Below are positions 55,060 through 63,208 of a DNA stretch of 64,000 nt, in pieces. The translations under genes and the position numbers were made by a program. Origin of the DNA: an uncultured Roseburia sp. (lineage in GTDB: Bacteria; Bacillota; Clostridia; Lachnospirales; Lachnospiraceae); the NCBI GenBank assembly GCA_944380515.1, contig CALWHT010000016.1, positions 62,001 to 126,000 of the forward strand, in the 5' to 3' direction. Position 1 is the stretch's first letter. Every line of letters starts with the position of its first letter. The notes under the pieces were generated by a model. It was not told the origin of the DNA. It was given only the letters and a program-made list of their open reading frames with translations, and did no database searches.

Positions 55060-55763
55060 AAAAGAAAAAAATCATTTGGGGAGTATTTTTCCTCCTCGCC
55101 GCAGTATTTCTGGTAGTCGGAAAGCTTGGGTTTGGCCCGGATATCGGTCTGTTCAGCGTCCTGATGACCATATTTTTTATCGGGCTCCTCATCGAGGGAA
55201 TCCGCAGTGTTAATTTTTATGAAATCCTGTTTTCGATTGCGTTTCTCTATATTATATATGACGAGCCGCTTGGAATTGCAAACGCCGCGTTGACGCCCTG
55301 GACAGTGCTTTTGGCCGCTCTTTTGGCTTCGATTGGATTATCTATGATTTTCCGGGGAAAACGCAAGTCCTCCTGGGGAAGCAGTGAGAGCTGGGGCGAC
55401 GGGAGCGGTAGCTCGGGGGAGCAGTGCAGCGGGGAGCATATCCGCTGTGAAAATAATTTCGGCTCGGCTATCCGCTACATTAATTCCGACAACTTCTGCA
55501 ATGCGCAGATTGAAAATAATTTCGGAGAAATGAGCGTTTATTTTGACAATGCGATGATCCAGGGCGATTCTGCCTATGTGGAGGTAGAGAACAATTTCGG
55601 GGAGACCAACCTTTATATTCCAAAGGAATGGAAGGTGGAAAACTGTTTGGATCATTCCTTCGGAACCATCGGCGTAAAGGGAAAATGTGAGGGAACCTCG
55701 CAGGCTGTGCTTTATGTCCGGGGATCGGCAAACTTTGGAGCTATTAACATTTATTATATTTGA
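55056..55763 (+). CDS. LiaF-like membrane protein with toast-rack repeats
   Basis: 235 residues. About four N-terminal membrane segments (IIWGVFFLLAAVFLVVGKLG, FSVLMTIFFIGLLIEGI, and more) in the LiaF/PspC-type arrangement, a Ser/Gly linker, then repeated beta units with the motif ENNFGxxxxY/xxxY (CENNFGSAIRY, ENNFGEMSVYF, ENNFGETNLYI, SFGTIGV, NFGAINIYYI). LiaF senses envelope damage and restrains LiaRS in Bacillus. Here the partner is a LytTR regulator instead of a two-component system. Confidence 0.82.
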   Translation: MKKKKIIWGVFFLLAAVFLVVGKLGFGPDIGLFSVLMTIFFIGLLIEGIRSVNFYEILFSIAFLYIIYDEPLGIANAALTPWTVLLAALLASIGLSMIFRGKRKSSWGSSESWGDGSGSSGEQCSGEHIRCENNFGSAIRYINSDNFCNAQIENNFGEMSVYFDNAMIQGDSAYVEVENNFGETNLYIPKEWKVENCLDHSFGTIGVKGKCEGTSQAVLYVRGSANFGAINIYYI

Positions 55764-55803
55764 GGTGTTCGGAAAGAACACGGAAATGAGGGAAGAGCGA
55801 AGA

Positions 55804-56526
55804 ATGAAACTGGATATTATGAAAACAGAGGAGATTCAAAGGCTGGAAATTCAGATTGACTACGCCGATATGGAAATTGCGGATTCGGCGGATGAAAACA
55901 TTCATGTGGAAGCGGAGGGGATAAAGGAAGACTGCTTTTCGTGCGGCGTGACCGGAGAAACGCTTCGCGCGGCTTACCGCGTGCGGGCGGCAAAGTTGAT
56001 TTCCATCAGAAAGGGGAATGGTCCCAAAATCCGTCTGTATCTGCCGGCGGGGCTTATGTTTTCGGAGGCTTCCGTCTCATGCGGGGCGGGCGATCTAAAT
56101 ATCAGGCGGAAAGAATTTGCGTGCGGAAAACTGGTACTTTCTGTCGGGGCCGGAAATATGCGGGTGGAACAGGTCGTGGTGGAACAGGAACTGAGAGCGG
56201 ACATCGGGGCCGGAAAGCTGGAACTCATTTCCGTAAAGACGAAGAATATGGAAGTACAGTGCGGTGTGGGGGAATTTTTGATGAGAGGAGACGTTGCGGG
56301 CAGTCTTCGCACAAACTGTGGCGTTGGAAACTGTCAGATTTTTCTGGAGCGCAGGGAAAGCGATTATGATTATGACATTTCCTGTGCACTCGGAAGCGTC
56401 AGGGTCAATGAGCAGAAAATATCCTGTATCGGAAGCGAACACCGCCATTCCGGTGCCGGAACCATCGGAACGGTTACACTGGAATGCGGCATCGGCGAAA
56501 TCAGCCTTGAGACGGCAGGAAGGTAA
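55804..56526 (+). CDS. DUF4097-like beta-repeat protein
   Basis: 240 residues, with no signal peptide or membrane segment seen. Repeating beta units with Cys/Gly turns (SVSCGAGDLNIRR, LSVGAGNMRVEQV, ADIGAGKLELISV, VQCGVGEFLMRGD, TNCGVGNCQIFLE, LECGIGEISLE) form the toast-rack type solenoid of DUF4097 proteins. It follows the LiaF-like gene by 40 bases and should act with it. ATG 55804 is chosen for the GAAGAGCGAAGA element upstream; ATG 55786 is also possible. The many GVG/CG turns are striking. Confidence 0.75.
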   Translation: MKLDIMKTEEIQRLEIQIDYADMEIADSADENIHVEAEGIKEDCFSCGVTGETLRAAYRVRAAKLISIRKGNGPKIRLYLPAGLMFSEASVSCGAGDLNIRRKEFACGKLVLSVGAGNMRVEQVVVEQELRADIGAGKLELISVKTKNMEVQCGVGEFLMRGDVAGSLRTNCGVGNCQIFLERRESDYDYDISCALGSVRVNEQKISCIGSEHRHSGAGTIGTVTLECGIGEISLETAGR

Positions 56527-56539
56527 GCGGCTGTCTGTG

Positions 56540-57313
56540 TCAGAAAAAGATGGAGCCGCCGGATGCTTCCGGAGCCGGATAGGTGCGGACAGGAATGCGG
56601 TCGAGCTCTCCGGTGCAGTCGAGATAAAAGATAACGAATGTCTGGTTCATGTAAGGTCTTACCCATAAGGCTGCGATTCCGAGCGAGCAGAGGATCAAAA
56701 GGCTCCAGCCGATAAAGCTTAAAAAAAGATAAAACAGCCTTCCGCGGTTTCCTTTCATAAGCAGCCTACATTCGCGGAATGCCGCCAAAACCTTCATTTG
56801 CGGATAATCCAGTAAAAAGAAATCAACAAAGTAAAAATTCAGCGTAACAAGGACGGCGAGTACGAGGGAAATAATGGCTCCTGCCGCCAGAACAGCGATG
56901 GAGACAGCATCGGTTTCTGCAAAAATAAAATATATGAGACCGCCGATGAGCGGGAGGCAGGCAGCCAGTCCAAGCAGGAACTGTATCAGCCCTGCTCCGA
57001 AAAAGCGTTCCGTACCGCTGCGGAAGGGGTCAAATACCTGAAGAAATCGAAATTCCGCGCCGCGGGTCATATTCAAATGTACACGTGTGACGCCGGCGCT
57101 TAAAACGAAGCTTACCAGCGTAATGAGAAATTCCGCCAGCAGTACGATGATAAGCTGGGAGGTTGTGGGGTTTGCCCCTAAGGACATGGAAAAGGGGATT
57201 TCCATCACTGCGACAATGATGCTCACAGCAACGAAAGCCCCCATTGGTACACCGTACCGGTCATTTAGTATATCGCGTGCAATACGTTTTATTTCTTTCG
57301 ATGGTCGTTTCAT
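56540..57313 (-). CDS. DUF975 family membrane protein
   Basis: 257 residues with about five to six membrane segments. N-terminal basic helix (KRPSKEIKRIARDILNDRYG) and the segment FFLLDYPQMKVLAAFRECRLLMKGNRGRLF before the last helices are the DUF975 pattern (positions about 165-194). The function of this family is unknown. It converges on the toast-rack genes with a 13-base gap. Confidence 0.85.
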   Translation of the reverse strand: MKRPSKEIKRIARDILNDRYGVPMGAFVAVSIIVAVMEIPFSMSLGANPTTSQLIIVLLAEFLITLVSFVLSAGVTRVHLNMTRGAEFRFLQVFDPFRSGTERFFGAGLIQFLLGLAACLPLIGGLIYFIFAETDAVSIAVLAAGAIISLVLAVLVTLNFYFVDFFLLDYPQMKVLAAFRECRLLMKGNRGRLFYLFLSFIGWSLLILCSLGIAALWVRPYMNQTFVIFYLDCTGELDRIPVRTYPAPEASGGSIFF

Positions 57314-57374
57314 GGAAGAACTCCTTTGGGTCTTATATGATGTCTGTTTGCAGCGTCAGTTTACACTGACGCTA

Positions 57375-57875
57375 TTATGCCACATAGTCAATGTTGTTTC
57401 CGGTAAAGCGGATGGCATCCTGCGCTTTTCGCTCCTGCTGATACGGATTCGACTCATTCGGATACCGAATCATGGTATTGGTGGTTCCGCCGGAGACATA
57501 GGTGCGTCCGCATTCGGGACAGATTGCCGTATGAATCGTCACCGAAGCCGAGACAACCGTACCGTTTTTCTGCGCCGCCTTGCTGTAGGCGTTGGAAACA
57601 TGTTCTCCTTCGTGGCTGCGGACAGCGGATGCAGCCGCTTCGGGTGAAATATGGGAAGCCGATTTAAAGGATACATTTTCATTGGAGCCGTCCTGATACT
57701 TCCTCTCTTTGCAGGTCTGGCATTCCTCCGGCGAGGATTTGCGCCCTGCTTTTCGGACAGAATCATTTCCTGCTTCTGACGAAGGCTCCAAAGCGCCCGT
57801 GAGACGGCTGCTTTCGCCCGGAACTTTGGAATAACTGGGATAGGATAAAACAGAATCAAAACGAATTCCCTGCAT
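57375..57875 (-). CDS. SprA-like protein with an HExxH metallopeptidase motif
   Basis: 166 residues, hydrophilic, no signal or membrane segment seen. The central HEGEH (about residue 88-92, in VRSHEGEHVSNAY) matches the HExxH zinc motif, preceded by SPEAAASAVRS and followed by a CPECGRTYVSGGTT segment. Two further Cys occur in EECQTCKERKYQDGSNE. The pattern resembles a family of putative metalloproteases annotated as SprA-related. The zinc ligand downstream and substrate are unknown. Confidence 0.7.
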   Translation of the reverse strand: MQGIRFDSVLSYPSYSKVPGESSRLTGALEPSSEAGNDSVRKAGRKSSPEECQTCKERKYQDGSNENVSFKSASHISPEAAASAVRSHEGEHVSNAYSKAAQKNGTVVSASVTIHTAICPECGRTYVSGGTTNTMIRYPNESNPYQQERKAQDAIRFTGNNIDYVA

Positions 57876-58017
57876 CCTGACTCAACTCCTTTCGAATCAT
57901 TCAAAACTGTAATAATTATAGCATAAGAGGGAAAATGACGCCACCTATTTTACCGGAAACTTTACAAAGCGCGGAACATGCAATATACTCACATTAAAAA
58001 ACAGACGGAGGCAGCGG

Positions 58018-58491
58018 ATGTACCGGCACGGAAAAAACAGGACAGTGGGAAGGAAAACAACGATTTCAGACAGGCGGCAAAAAGAGCTTGACACAGGCTG
58101 GTATATTGCCGGCTGGTGTATTTTGGCATTGTTCGGGGGATATTTGCTGATTTCCCATGTCACCGGATTTCGTATCGAAAGCGTGCTCTATCCCTGCCTG
58201 TTCCATTCCGCGACGGGGCTGTACTGTCCCGGCTGCGGGGGAACACGGGCGTTTCAGGCGCTTCTTCGGGGCGACCTTATGGGCGTCCTGCGCTATCAGC
58301 CCTTTTTTGTATATGTGCTGATTGCGGGCAGCTGGTTTATGTTCAGCCAGACAATCGAGCGGCTCAGCCGAGGAAAAATCAAAATCGGGCTGCATTACCG
58401 TGACGCATATCTCTGGATTGGGCTTGCCATATTGTTGATAAGCTGGCTGGTAAAAAATGCCGCGCTCTTAATCTGGGGATTTGACTTATGA
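58018..58491 (+). CDS. DUF2752 membrane protein
   Basis: 157 residues with about three membrane segments. The family motif is CLFHSATGLYCPGCGGTRA (about 57-75), with the PGCGGTRA core, followed by YQPFFVYVLI. GGAGG lies 7 bases before the ATG. The function is unknown; it is often linked with small DUF4190 proteins, and one lies just downstream on the other strand. Confidence 0.85.
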   Translation: MYRHGKNRTVGRKTTISDRRQKELDTGWYIAGWCILALFGGYLLISHVTGFRIESVLYPCLFHSATGLYCPGCGGTRAFQALLRGDLMGVLRYQPFFVYVLIAGSWFMFSQTIERLSRGKIKIGLHYRDAYLWIGLAILLISWLVKNAALLIWGFDL

Positions 58492-58518
58492 AAGCCATAG
58501 GGGCATAGAGCAGGAATA

Positions 58519-58878
58519 CTATGGCTGCCCAAACAGGGCGTCATAATCAAGTCCCATCATTTCACAGCTTTCCCGCAGCATATTTTCAAGACCGCCGTAA
58601 TAGAGATTGGCGAATACAATTGTATAGATAAAAAAGAAAACGACCATGGCAAGCGCTGAAATGCTCATGGTAAGCCCGGCCTTTGCGCGGTTGGAGAGCT
58701 GTGTTTCGCCGCCCCGCGAGAGCAGTGCAAATACGATGCCCAATGCGCCGCAGATGATAGAAGGATATACCATGCAAAGCGTTGATAATGAAATAATTCC
58801 CATGACAATGGACCAGGTTTCCATCCGTCTGGAATGTCTGTCATTTGGTTTTGGCTGTTGATAAAATTGATAGTCCAT
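58519..58878 (-). CDS. DUF4190-like small membrane protein
   Basis: 119 residues with two hydrophobic stretches (WSIVMGIISLSTLCMVYPSI and AGLTMSISALAMVVFFFIYT) separated by a GxxFALLSRGGE loop. That arrangement of a short N-terminal polar part and two hairpin helices is the DUF4190 pattern. It converges on the DUF2752 gene. No function is known. Confidence 0.75.
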   Translation of the reverse strand: MDYQFYQQPKPNDRHSRRMETWSIVMGIISLSTLCMVYPSIICGALGIVFALLSRGGETQLSNRAKAGLTMSISALAMVVFFFIYTIVFANLYYGGLENMLRESCEMMGLDYDALFGQP

Positions 58879-59022
58879 AGCAATTCCGTTTCCTGATACT
58901 GATGTTTGTGTGATAACACATAGTGTATCATGTTTTCTTTCAAATGTAAATTACGCAAACTGTTACAAAAGATTTGAAAAATCCGCTATCTGTGTTAAAC
59001 TATACAGCATGGAAATGAGCCG

Positions 59023-59064
59023 GGACGTCATGCCGATATGACATGCCAATACGGCGAGACGTCC
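59023..59064 (+). promoter_or_regulatory. leader hairpin before tex
   Basis: GGACGTC (59023-59029) pairs with GACGTCC (59058-59064), and inside it GCCG (59032-59035) pairs with CGGC (59052-59055) around a 16-base loop. A possible TTGAAA/TAAACT promoter lies upstream near 58975-59002. Confidence 0.4.
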
Positions 59065-59095
59065 TGGCGGGAAAGAAAAGAAAAAGGGGATTGTT

Positions 59096-61243
59096 ATGGA
59101 CATCATTGCAAAAATATCGGAGGAGCTTGGAATCCGCAAAAACCAGGCGGAGGCAGCGGTAAAGCTGATTGACGAGGGAAATACCATTCCGTTTATCGCC
59201 CGCTACCGCAAGGAGGCGACGGGCGCGTTAAGCGACGAGATCCTCCGTAATTTATACGAAAGGCTTAACTATTTAAGGAATCTTGAAGAACGCAAGGAAA
59301 CGGTGCTTTCCGGGATAGAGGAACAGGGAAAACTCACGGAAGAGCTGCGGGAGCAGATTCTTGCCGCGGAGACCATGGTGGCGGTTGAGGATTTATACCG
59401 TCCGTACAAGCCGAAGCGCCGTACCCGCGCGACGATTGCAAAAGAGAAGGGCTTGGAGCCCCTTGCCGACATGATTTCCCTTCAGATGTTAAAGACGCCC
59501 CTAACGGAGGAGGCGGAAAAGTTCGTTGATGAGGAGAAAGAAATACATACGGCGGAGGAAGCGATTGCGGGCGCGAAGGACATTCTTGCGGAGCGTATCT
59601 CGGATGAAGCGGATTACAGGAGCCGTATCCGCGATATGACGGTAAAAAAGGGACGCATCGTTTCCACAGCGAAGGATCCCGAAGCCGAATCCGTATATGA
59701 GATGTATTACGCATTCGACGAGCCGGTGGCAAAGCTTGCGGGACACCGTATTCTGGCTTTAAACCGCGGCGAAAAGGAAAAGTTTTTGAGCGTAAAGGTC
59801 GAGGCTCCCATCGAGGATATCCTGCGTTATCTGGAAAAGAATATCATCGTCAGAGACAACCGGGAGACCGCGCCGGTATTACAGGAAGTGATCGCGGACG
59901 CTTATGACAGGCTGATTGCTCCCGCCATCGAGCGGGAAATCCGAAGCGAACTGACCGAGCGCGCGGAGGACGGGGCAATCCGGGTATTCGGCAAAAACTT
60001 AGAGCAGCTTCTGATGCAGCCTCCGATTGCCGGACAGGTCGTGCTCGGCTGGGATCCTGCATTCCGCACCGGCTGCAAGCTTGCGGTTGTGGATGCCACG
60101 GGAAAGGTACTGGACACTACCGTTATTTATCCGACGGCACCGCAGAATAAGGTGGAGGAAGCGAAGGCTGTTTTAAAGAAGCTGATTTCCAAATACCATA
60201 TTACACTGATTTCGCTCGGGAACGGCACGGCCTCCCGGGAATCGGAGCGGGTAATTGTGGATTTGTTAAAGGAACTTCCGGTCAGGGTTTCCTATGTTAT
60301 TGTAAATGAAGCGGGGGCCTCCGTTTATTCCGCAAGCAAGCTGGCAACCGAGGAATTTCCGAATTTTGACGTGGGACAGCGGAGCGCCGCGTCCATGGCA
60401 AGAAGGCTTCAGGATCCGCTCGCGGAGCTGGTAAAAATCGATCCGAAGTCGATTGGTGTCGGGCAGTACCAGCATGACATGAACCAGAAAAAATTGAGCG
60501 AGGCGCTTGGCGGTGTTGTGGAGGATTGCGTCAACCGTGTCGGGGTGGACTTAAATACTGCGTCGGCGTCCCTGCTTGAGTATGTTTCCGGCATCAGCAA
60601 AACGCTTGCTAAGAATATCGTAGCCTACCGGGAGGAAAACGGGCGGTTCGAAGCGCGGGGGCAGCTTCTTAAGGTGGCGAAGCTCGGGCCGAAAGCGTTC
60701 GAACAGTGCGCCGGATTTCTGCGCATCACGGAGGGAAAAAATCCGCTCGACGCTACCGGGGTTCATCCGGAAAGCTATCAGGCGGCGGAAAAACTGCTGG
60801 AGCGTCTTGGGTATACGCCGGAGGATGTCAGAGAGCGCAGGCTTGACGGGATTTCCAAAAAGATTTCGGACAGTAAAAAGCTGGCGGAGGAGCTTGGCGT
60901 CGGCGAAATGACCCTGCAGGACATCGTAAAGGAGCTGGAAAAGCCGGCGCGGGATCCGCGGGAGGATATGCCAAAGCCGATACTGCGAAGCGACGTGCTG
61001 GAATTAAAGGATTTAAAACCGGGCATGATATTGAAGGGCACGGTCCGCAATGTCATCGATTTTGGGGCGTTTGTCGACATCGGCGTCCATCAGGACGGCC
61101 TGGTGCATATTTCGCAGATGAGCGAGCGGTTTATCAGGCATCCGCTGGAGGCAGTCAGCGTGGGGGACATCGTGGAGGTCAAGGTGCTGGATGTAGATTT
61201 AAAAAAACAGCGGATAGCCCTCACTATGAAACTGAATGGTTGA
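59096..61243 (+). CDS. tex: Tex family RNA-binding transcription accessory protein
   Basis: 715 residues, standard length. The layout is an N-terminal HtH region (MDIIAKISEELGIRKNQAEA), a YqgF/RNase H-like domain (VVLGWDPAFRTGCKLAVVDA at about 318-337), a helix-hairpin-helix module (NIVAYREENGRFEARGQLL), and a C-terminal S1 domain (GMILKGTVRNVIDFGAFVDI). It binds nucleic acid and may act in transcription or RNA turnover. An AGGGGATT site precedes the ATG. The 3' end overlaps the promoter of the next transcript (TTGACA at 61239). Confidence 0.95.
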   Translation: MDIIAKISEELGIRKNQAEAAVKLIDEGNTIPFIARYRKEATGALSDEILRNLYERLNYLRNLEERKETVLSGIEEQGKLTEELREQILAAETMVAVEDLYRPYKPKRRTRATIAKEKGLEPLADMISLQMLKTPLTEEAEKFVDEEKEIHTAEEAIAGAKDILAERISDEADYRSRIRDMTVKKGRIVSTAKDPEAESVYEMYYAFDEPVAKLAGHRILALNRGEKEKFLSVKVEAPIEDILRYLEKNIIVRDNRETAPVLQEVIADAYDRLIAPAIEREIRSELTERAEDGAIRVFGKNLEQLLMQPPIAGQVVLGWDPAFRTGCKLAVVDATGKVLDTTVIYPTAPQNKVEEAKAVLKKLISKYHITLISLGNGTASRESERVIVDLLKELPVRVSYVIVNEAGASVYSASKLATEEFPNFDVGQRSAASMARRLQDPLAELVKIDPKSIGVGQYQHDMNQKKLSEALGGVVEDCVNRVGVDLNTASASLLEYVSGISKTLAKNIVAYREENGRFEARGQLLKVAKLGPKAFEQCAGFLRITEGKNPLDATGVHPESYQAAEKLLERLGYTPEDVRERRLDGISKKISDSKKLAEELGVGEMTLQDIVKELEKPARDPREDMPKPILRSDVLELKDLKPGMILKGTVRNVIDFGAFVDIGVHQDGLVHISQMSERFIRHPLEAVSVGDIVEVKVLDVDLKKQRIALTMKLNG

Positions 61244-61268
61244 CAGAACACCGGGCTTATGTTAGCAT
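61239..61268 (+). promoter_or_regulatory. promoter of the leader ORF and CorC-type gene
   Basis: TTGACA (61239-61244), 18-base spacer, TAGCAT (61263-61268, preceded by TATGT). It places the start of RNA just ahead of the short leader ORF. The same TATGTTAGCAT string is part of the thiolase promoter at 39254-39264. Confidence 0.5.
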
Positions 61269-61307
61269 ACGCATATCAGAGAAAAGAAAAGGAGTGTGAT
61301 TACATAC

Positions 61308-61370
61308 ATGGACGACAGTGACGATAACGATACGGATTATCGAAGTTTTATTCTCCATGTGGTATTATGA
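61308..61370 (+). CDS. 20-residue very acidic leader peptide
   Basis: ATG at 61308, GGAG at 61291-61294 (spacing 13, somewhat long). The first ten residues are MDDSDDNDTD, with six Asp, then a hydrophobic YRSFILHVVL end. A run of Asp directly after the start is the type of sequence known to destabilise translating ribosomes when Mg2+ is low, the mechanism described for MgtL of E. coli, which also starts with acidic and Pro residues. The next gene is a CNNM/CorC-type transporter. The ORF ends 7 bases before a 10-bp hairpin. No database match was tested. Confidence 0.5.
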   Translation: MDDSDDNDTDYRSFILHVVL

Positions 61371-61377
61371 ATAGATA

Positions 61378-61449
61378 AAGCATAGCCTGTGTTCCGGCGG
61401 GATGGTGAAGTTTTTGTAATCACTGCCCTGGGGAATATGGGCTATGCTT
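61378..61449 (+). promoter_or_regulatory. leader hairpin with competing pairing
   Basis: AAGCATAGCC (61378-61387) pairs perfectly with GGCTATGCTT (61440-61449). Inside it, TGTAATCAC (61415-61423) is the exact complement of GTGATTACA (61296-61304), which lies between the leader ribosome site and its ATG. GTGA (61405-61408) can pair locally with TCAC (61420-61423) instead. Another local hairpin, GTGCTT/AAGCAC, lies at 61465-61483. No clear T-run terminator follows, so control may be translational or Rho-dependent. Confidence 0.5.
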
Positions 61450-61526
61450 GTTTCGGTTTAAAGGGTGCTTTGTAAATAAGCACAGAAGATTCAGATACTG
61501 CAGAAGTTTTATTTTGGAGGAGAACA

Positions 61527-62807
61527 ATGATAGGAGCAATAATTTTACAGATTGTATTGATTGCCTTAAACGCAGTCTTTGCAGCGGCGGAGATAGCCGT
61601 GATTTCTATGAATGACGCAAAGCTAAAGCGCCTGGTCGCGGAAGGGGACAGGCGTGCCGCAAGGCTGGCTGTATTGACGGAGCAGCCCTCCCGGTTTCTT
61701 GCGACCATCCAGGTAGCCATTACACTGGCGGGCCTGTTGAGCGGTGCGTTCGCGGCGGATAATTTCGCGGATCCGCTGGTCGATCTTCTTGTGGGCATCG
61801 GCATTTCACTGCCGAGACAGGTGCTGCGCTCGGTGTGCGTTGTATTGATTACGCTGGTGCTGACCTACTTTAATCTGGTGCTCGGTGAGCTTGTGCCGAA
61901 GCGGATCGCGATGAAAAAGGCCGAGCAGCTTGCACTGGGCATGTCCGGCACGCTTTATATGGTATCGAAGGTGTTTGCGCCGCTCGTTTGGCTGCTGACG
62001 GCTTCGACGAACGGACTGCTTCGAGTATTCGGGTTAAATCCCGAGGAGGAGGAAGCCGCCGTAACCGAGGAGGATATCCGCATGATGCTTGCGGAGGGCA
62101 AGGAAAAAGGCAGCATTCCACGTGAGGAAACAGAATTAATTAAGAATGTGTTTGAGTTTGATGATATTACCGCGGAACAGGTCTGCACCCACCGTAAGGA
62201 TGTGGTCAGCCTGTATATGGAGGATGATATGGCGGAATGGGAGCAGACGATTTTTGAGAATCGCCATACCTATTATCTGGTCTGCGGAGAGACAGGAGAG
62301 GAAATCCTTGGAGTGCTGGATACGAAAGAGTATTTTCGTATGAAGGATAAAACCAGGGAGAATGTTTTAAAGCATGCGGTGAAAACGGCGTTTTTCATTC
62401 CCGAAACCATGAAGGCGAATGTCCTGTTTCGGGTAATGCGCGAGCAGAGAAATTACTTTGCCGTTATTGTGGACGAATACGGGGGACTTTCCGGTATTGT
62501 TACCCTGCATGATCTGCTGGAGGCGCTGGTAGGAGACATCAACGACGATAAAGAGCCGGAGGAAATTCAGAAAATCGGCGAAGGAACGTGGAAAATCCAG
62601 GGAAGCGCTTCGCTTGCCGATGTGGCGGAGGAGCTGCAGGTTGACCTCCCGCTGGAGGAATATGATACCTTTAACGGTTTTGTATGTGGTGTTGCGGGAA
62701 GGATTCCGGACGACGGAGAGAAGTTCTGTGTAAAGGCAGACGGCCTGACAATTGAGGTACATGACGTCGAAAGGCATGTGATTCGGGAGGCTACCGTGTG
62801 CGTATAA
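61527..62807 (+). CDS. CNNM/CorC-type transporter (DUF21, CBS, CorC_HlyC)
   Basis: 426 residues. N-terminal DUF21 domain with about four membrane segments (IILQIVLIALNAVFAAAEIA, GSGxG-like GLLSGAFAADN, YFNLVLGELVPKRIAM), a pair of CBS domains (about 200-330; CTHRKDVVSLYMEDDMAEWE and FAVIVDEYGGLSGIVTLHDL), and a C-terminal CorC_HlyC domain. Family members such as MpfA export or balance Mg2+; older annotations call them hemolysins. GGAGGAG lies just before the ATG. The acidic leader ORF and the paired leader RNA at 61296-61449 suggest expression tied to Mg2+ or translation status. Confidence 0.9.
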   Translation: MIGAIILQIVLIALNAVFAAAEIAVISMNDAKLKRLVAEGDRRAARLAVLTEQPSRFLATIQVAITLAGLLSGAFAADNFADPLVDLLVGIGISLPRQVLRSVCVVLITLVLTYFNLVLGELVPKRIAMKKAEQLALGMSGTLYMVSKVFAPLVWLLTASTNGLLRVFGLNPEEEEAAVTEEDIRMMLAEGKEKGSIPREETELIKNVFEFDDITAEQVCTHRKDVVSLYMEDDMAEWEQTIFENRHTYYLVCGETGEEILGVLDTKEYFRMKDKTRENVLKHAVKTAFFIPETMKANVLFRVMREQRNYFAVIVDEYGGLSGIVTLHDLLEALVGDINDDKEPEEIQKIGEGTWKIQGSASLADVAEELQVDLPLEEYDTFNGFVCGVAGRIPDDGEKFCVKADGLTIEVHDVERHVIREATVCV

Positions 62808-62815
62808 AAAAGGGA

Positions 62816-62844
62816 TTGACAGATACGTCCGATATGCATACAAT
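62816..62844 (+). promoter_or_regulatory. promoter of the FMN riboswitch-ribU unit
   Basis: TTGACA (62816-62821), 17-base spacer, TACAAT (62839-62844). Confidence 0.75.
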
Positions 62845-62874
62845 GAAATAGGAAACAGAAAAAATGAATAAGGA

Positions 62875-63068
62875 ATTCTTCGGGGCAGGGTGATGCAGCA
62901 GGAGCCGCAGTAGCGGCAATGTGCAGATTCCCGACCGACGGTGATTCGAAGCCCGGGATACCGTGCGCGGAAGCGCAGAACGGGGCATTCGAGAGTCCGT
63001 GACCTGCAAAAGCAGCTGAGCCGGTGAGAATCCGGTACCGACAGTATAGTCTGGATGGGAGAAGATAA
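62875..63068 (+). ncRNA. FMN riboswitch aptamer
   Basis: The conserved blocks are all present in order: TCTTCGGGGCAGGG (start), TTCCCGACCGACGGT, AGTCCGTGACC, GCCGGTGAGAATCCGGTACC, GACAGTATAGTCTGGATGGG and closing GAGAAGAT, which pairs with the first block. Length is about 194 bases, longer than most because the arm between ACGGT and AGTCCG (62942-62994) is expanded. It binds flavin mononucleotide and should reduce ribU expression when FMN is high. Confidence 0.95.
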
Positions 63069-63120
63069 GCATGTGAAGTGTAAGACGCCGGAGGCGGCTT
63101 CGCTTTCATTGGAATGACAA

Positions 63121-63150
63121 CCCCGGATGATGTGACATCCGGGGATTTTT
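63121..63150 (+). terminator. riboswitch expression-platform terminator
   Basis: CCCCGGATG (63121-63129) pairs with CATCCGGGG (63136-63144), then ATTTTTG. It is placed between the FMN aptamer and ribU, as for transcription-attenuating FMN riboswitches. Confidence 0.85.
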
Positions 63151-63208
63151 GCGTTCGGCACGCTTAATATCCCTCGAATTCCTCAGAAAAGAAAAGGAGA
63201 CGAGTAAA

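Noticed and set aside
61378-61449. A yybP-ykoY, M-box or NiCo riboswitch before the CorC-type gene
   Set aside because: The conserved cores of these classes were not found in the leader.
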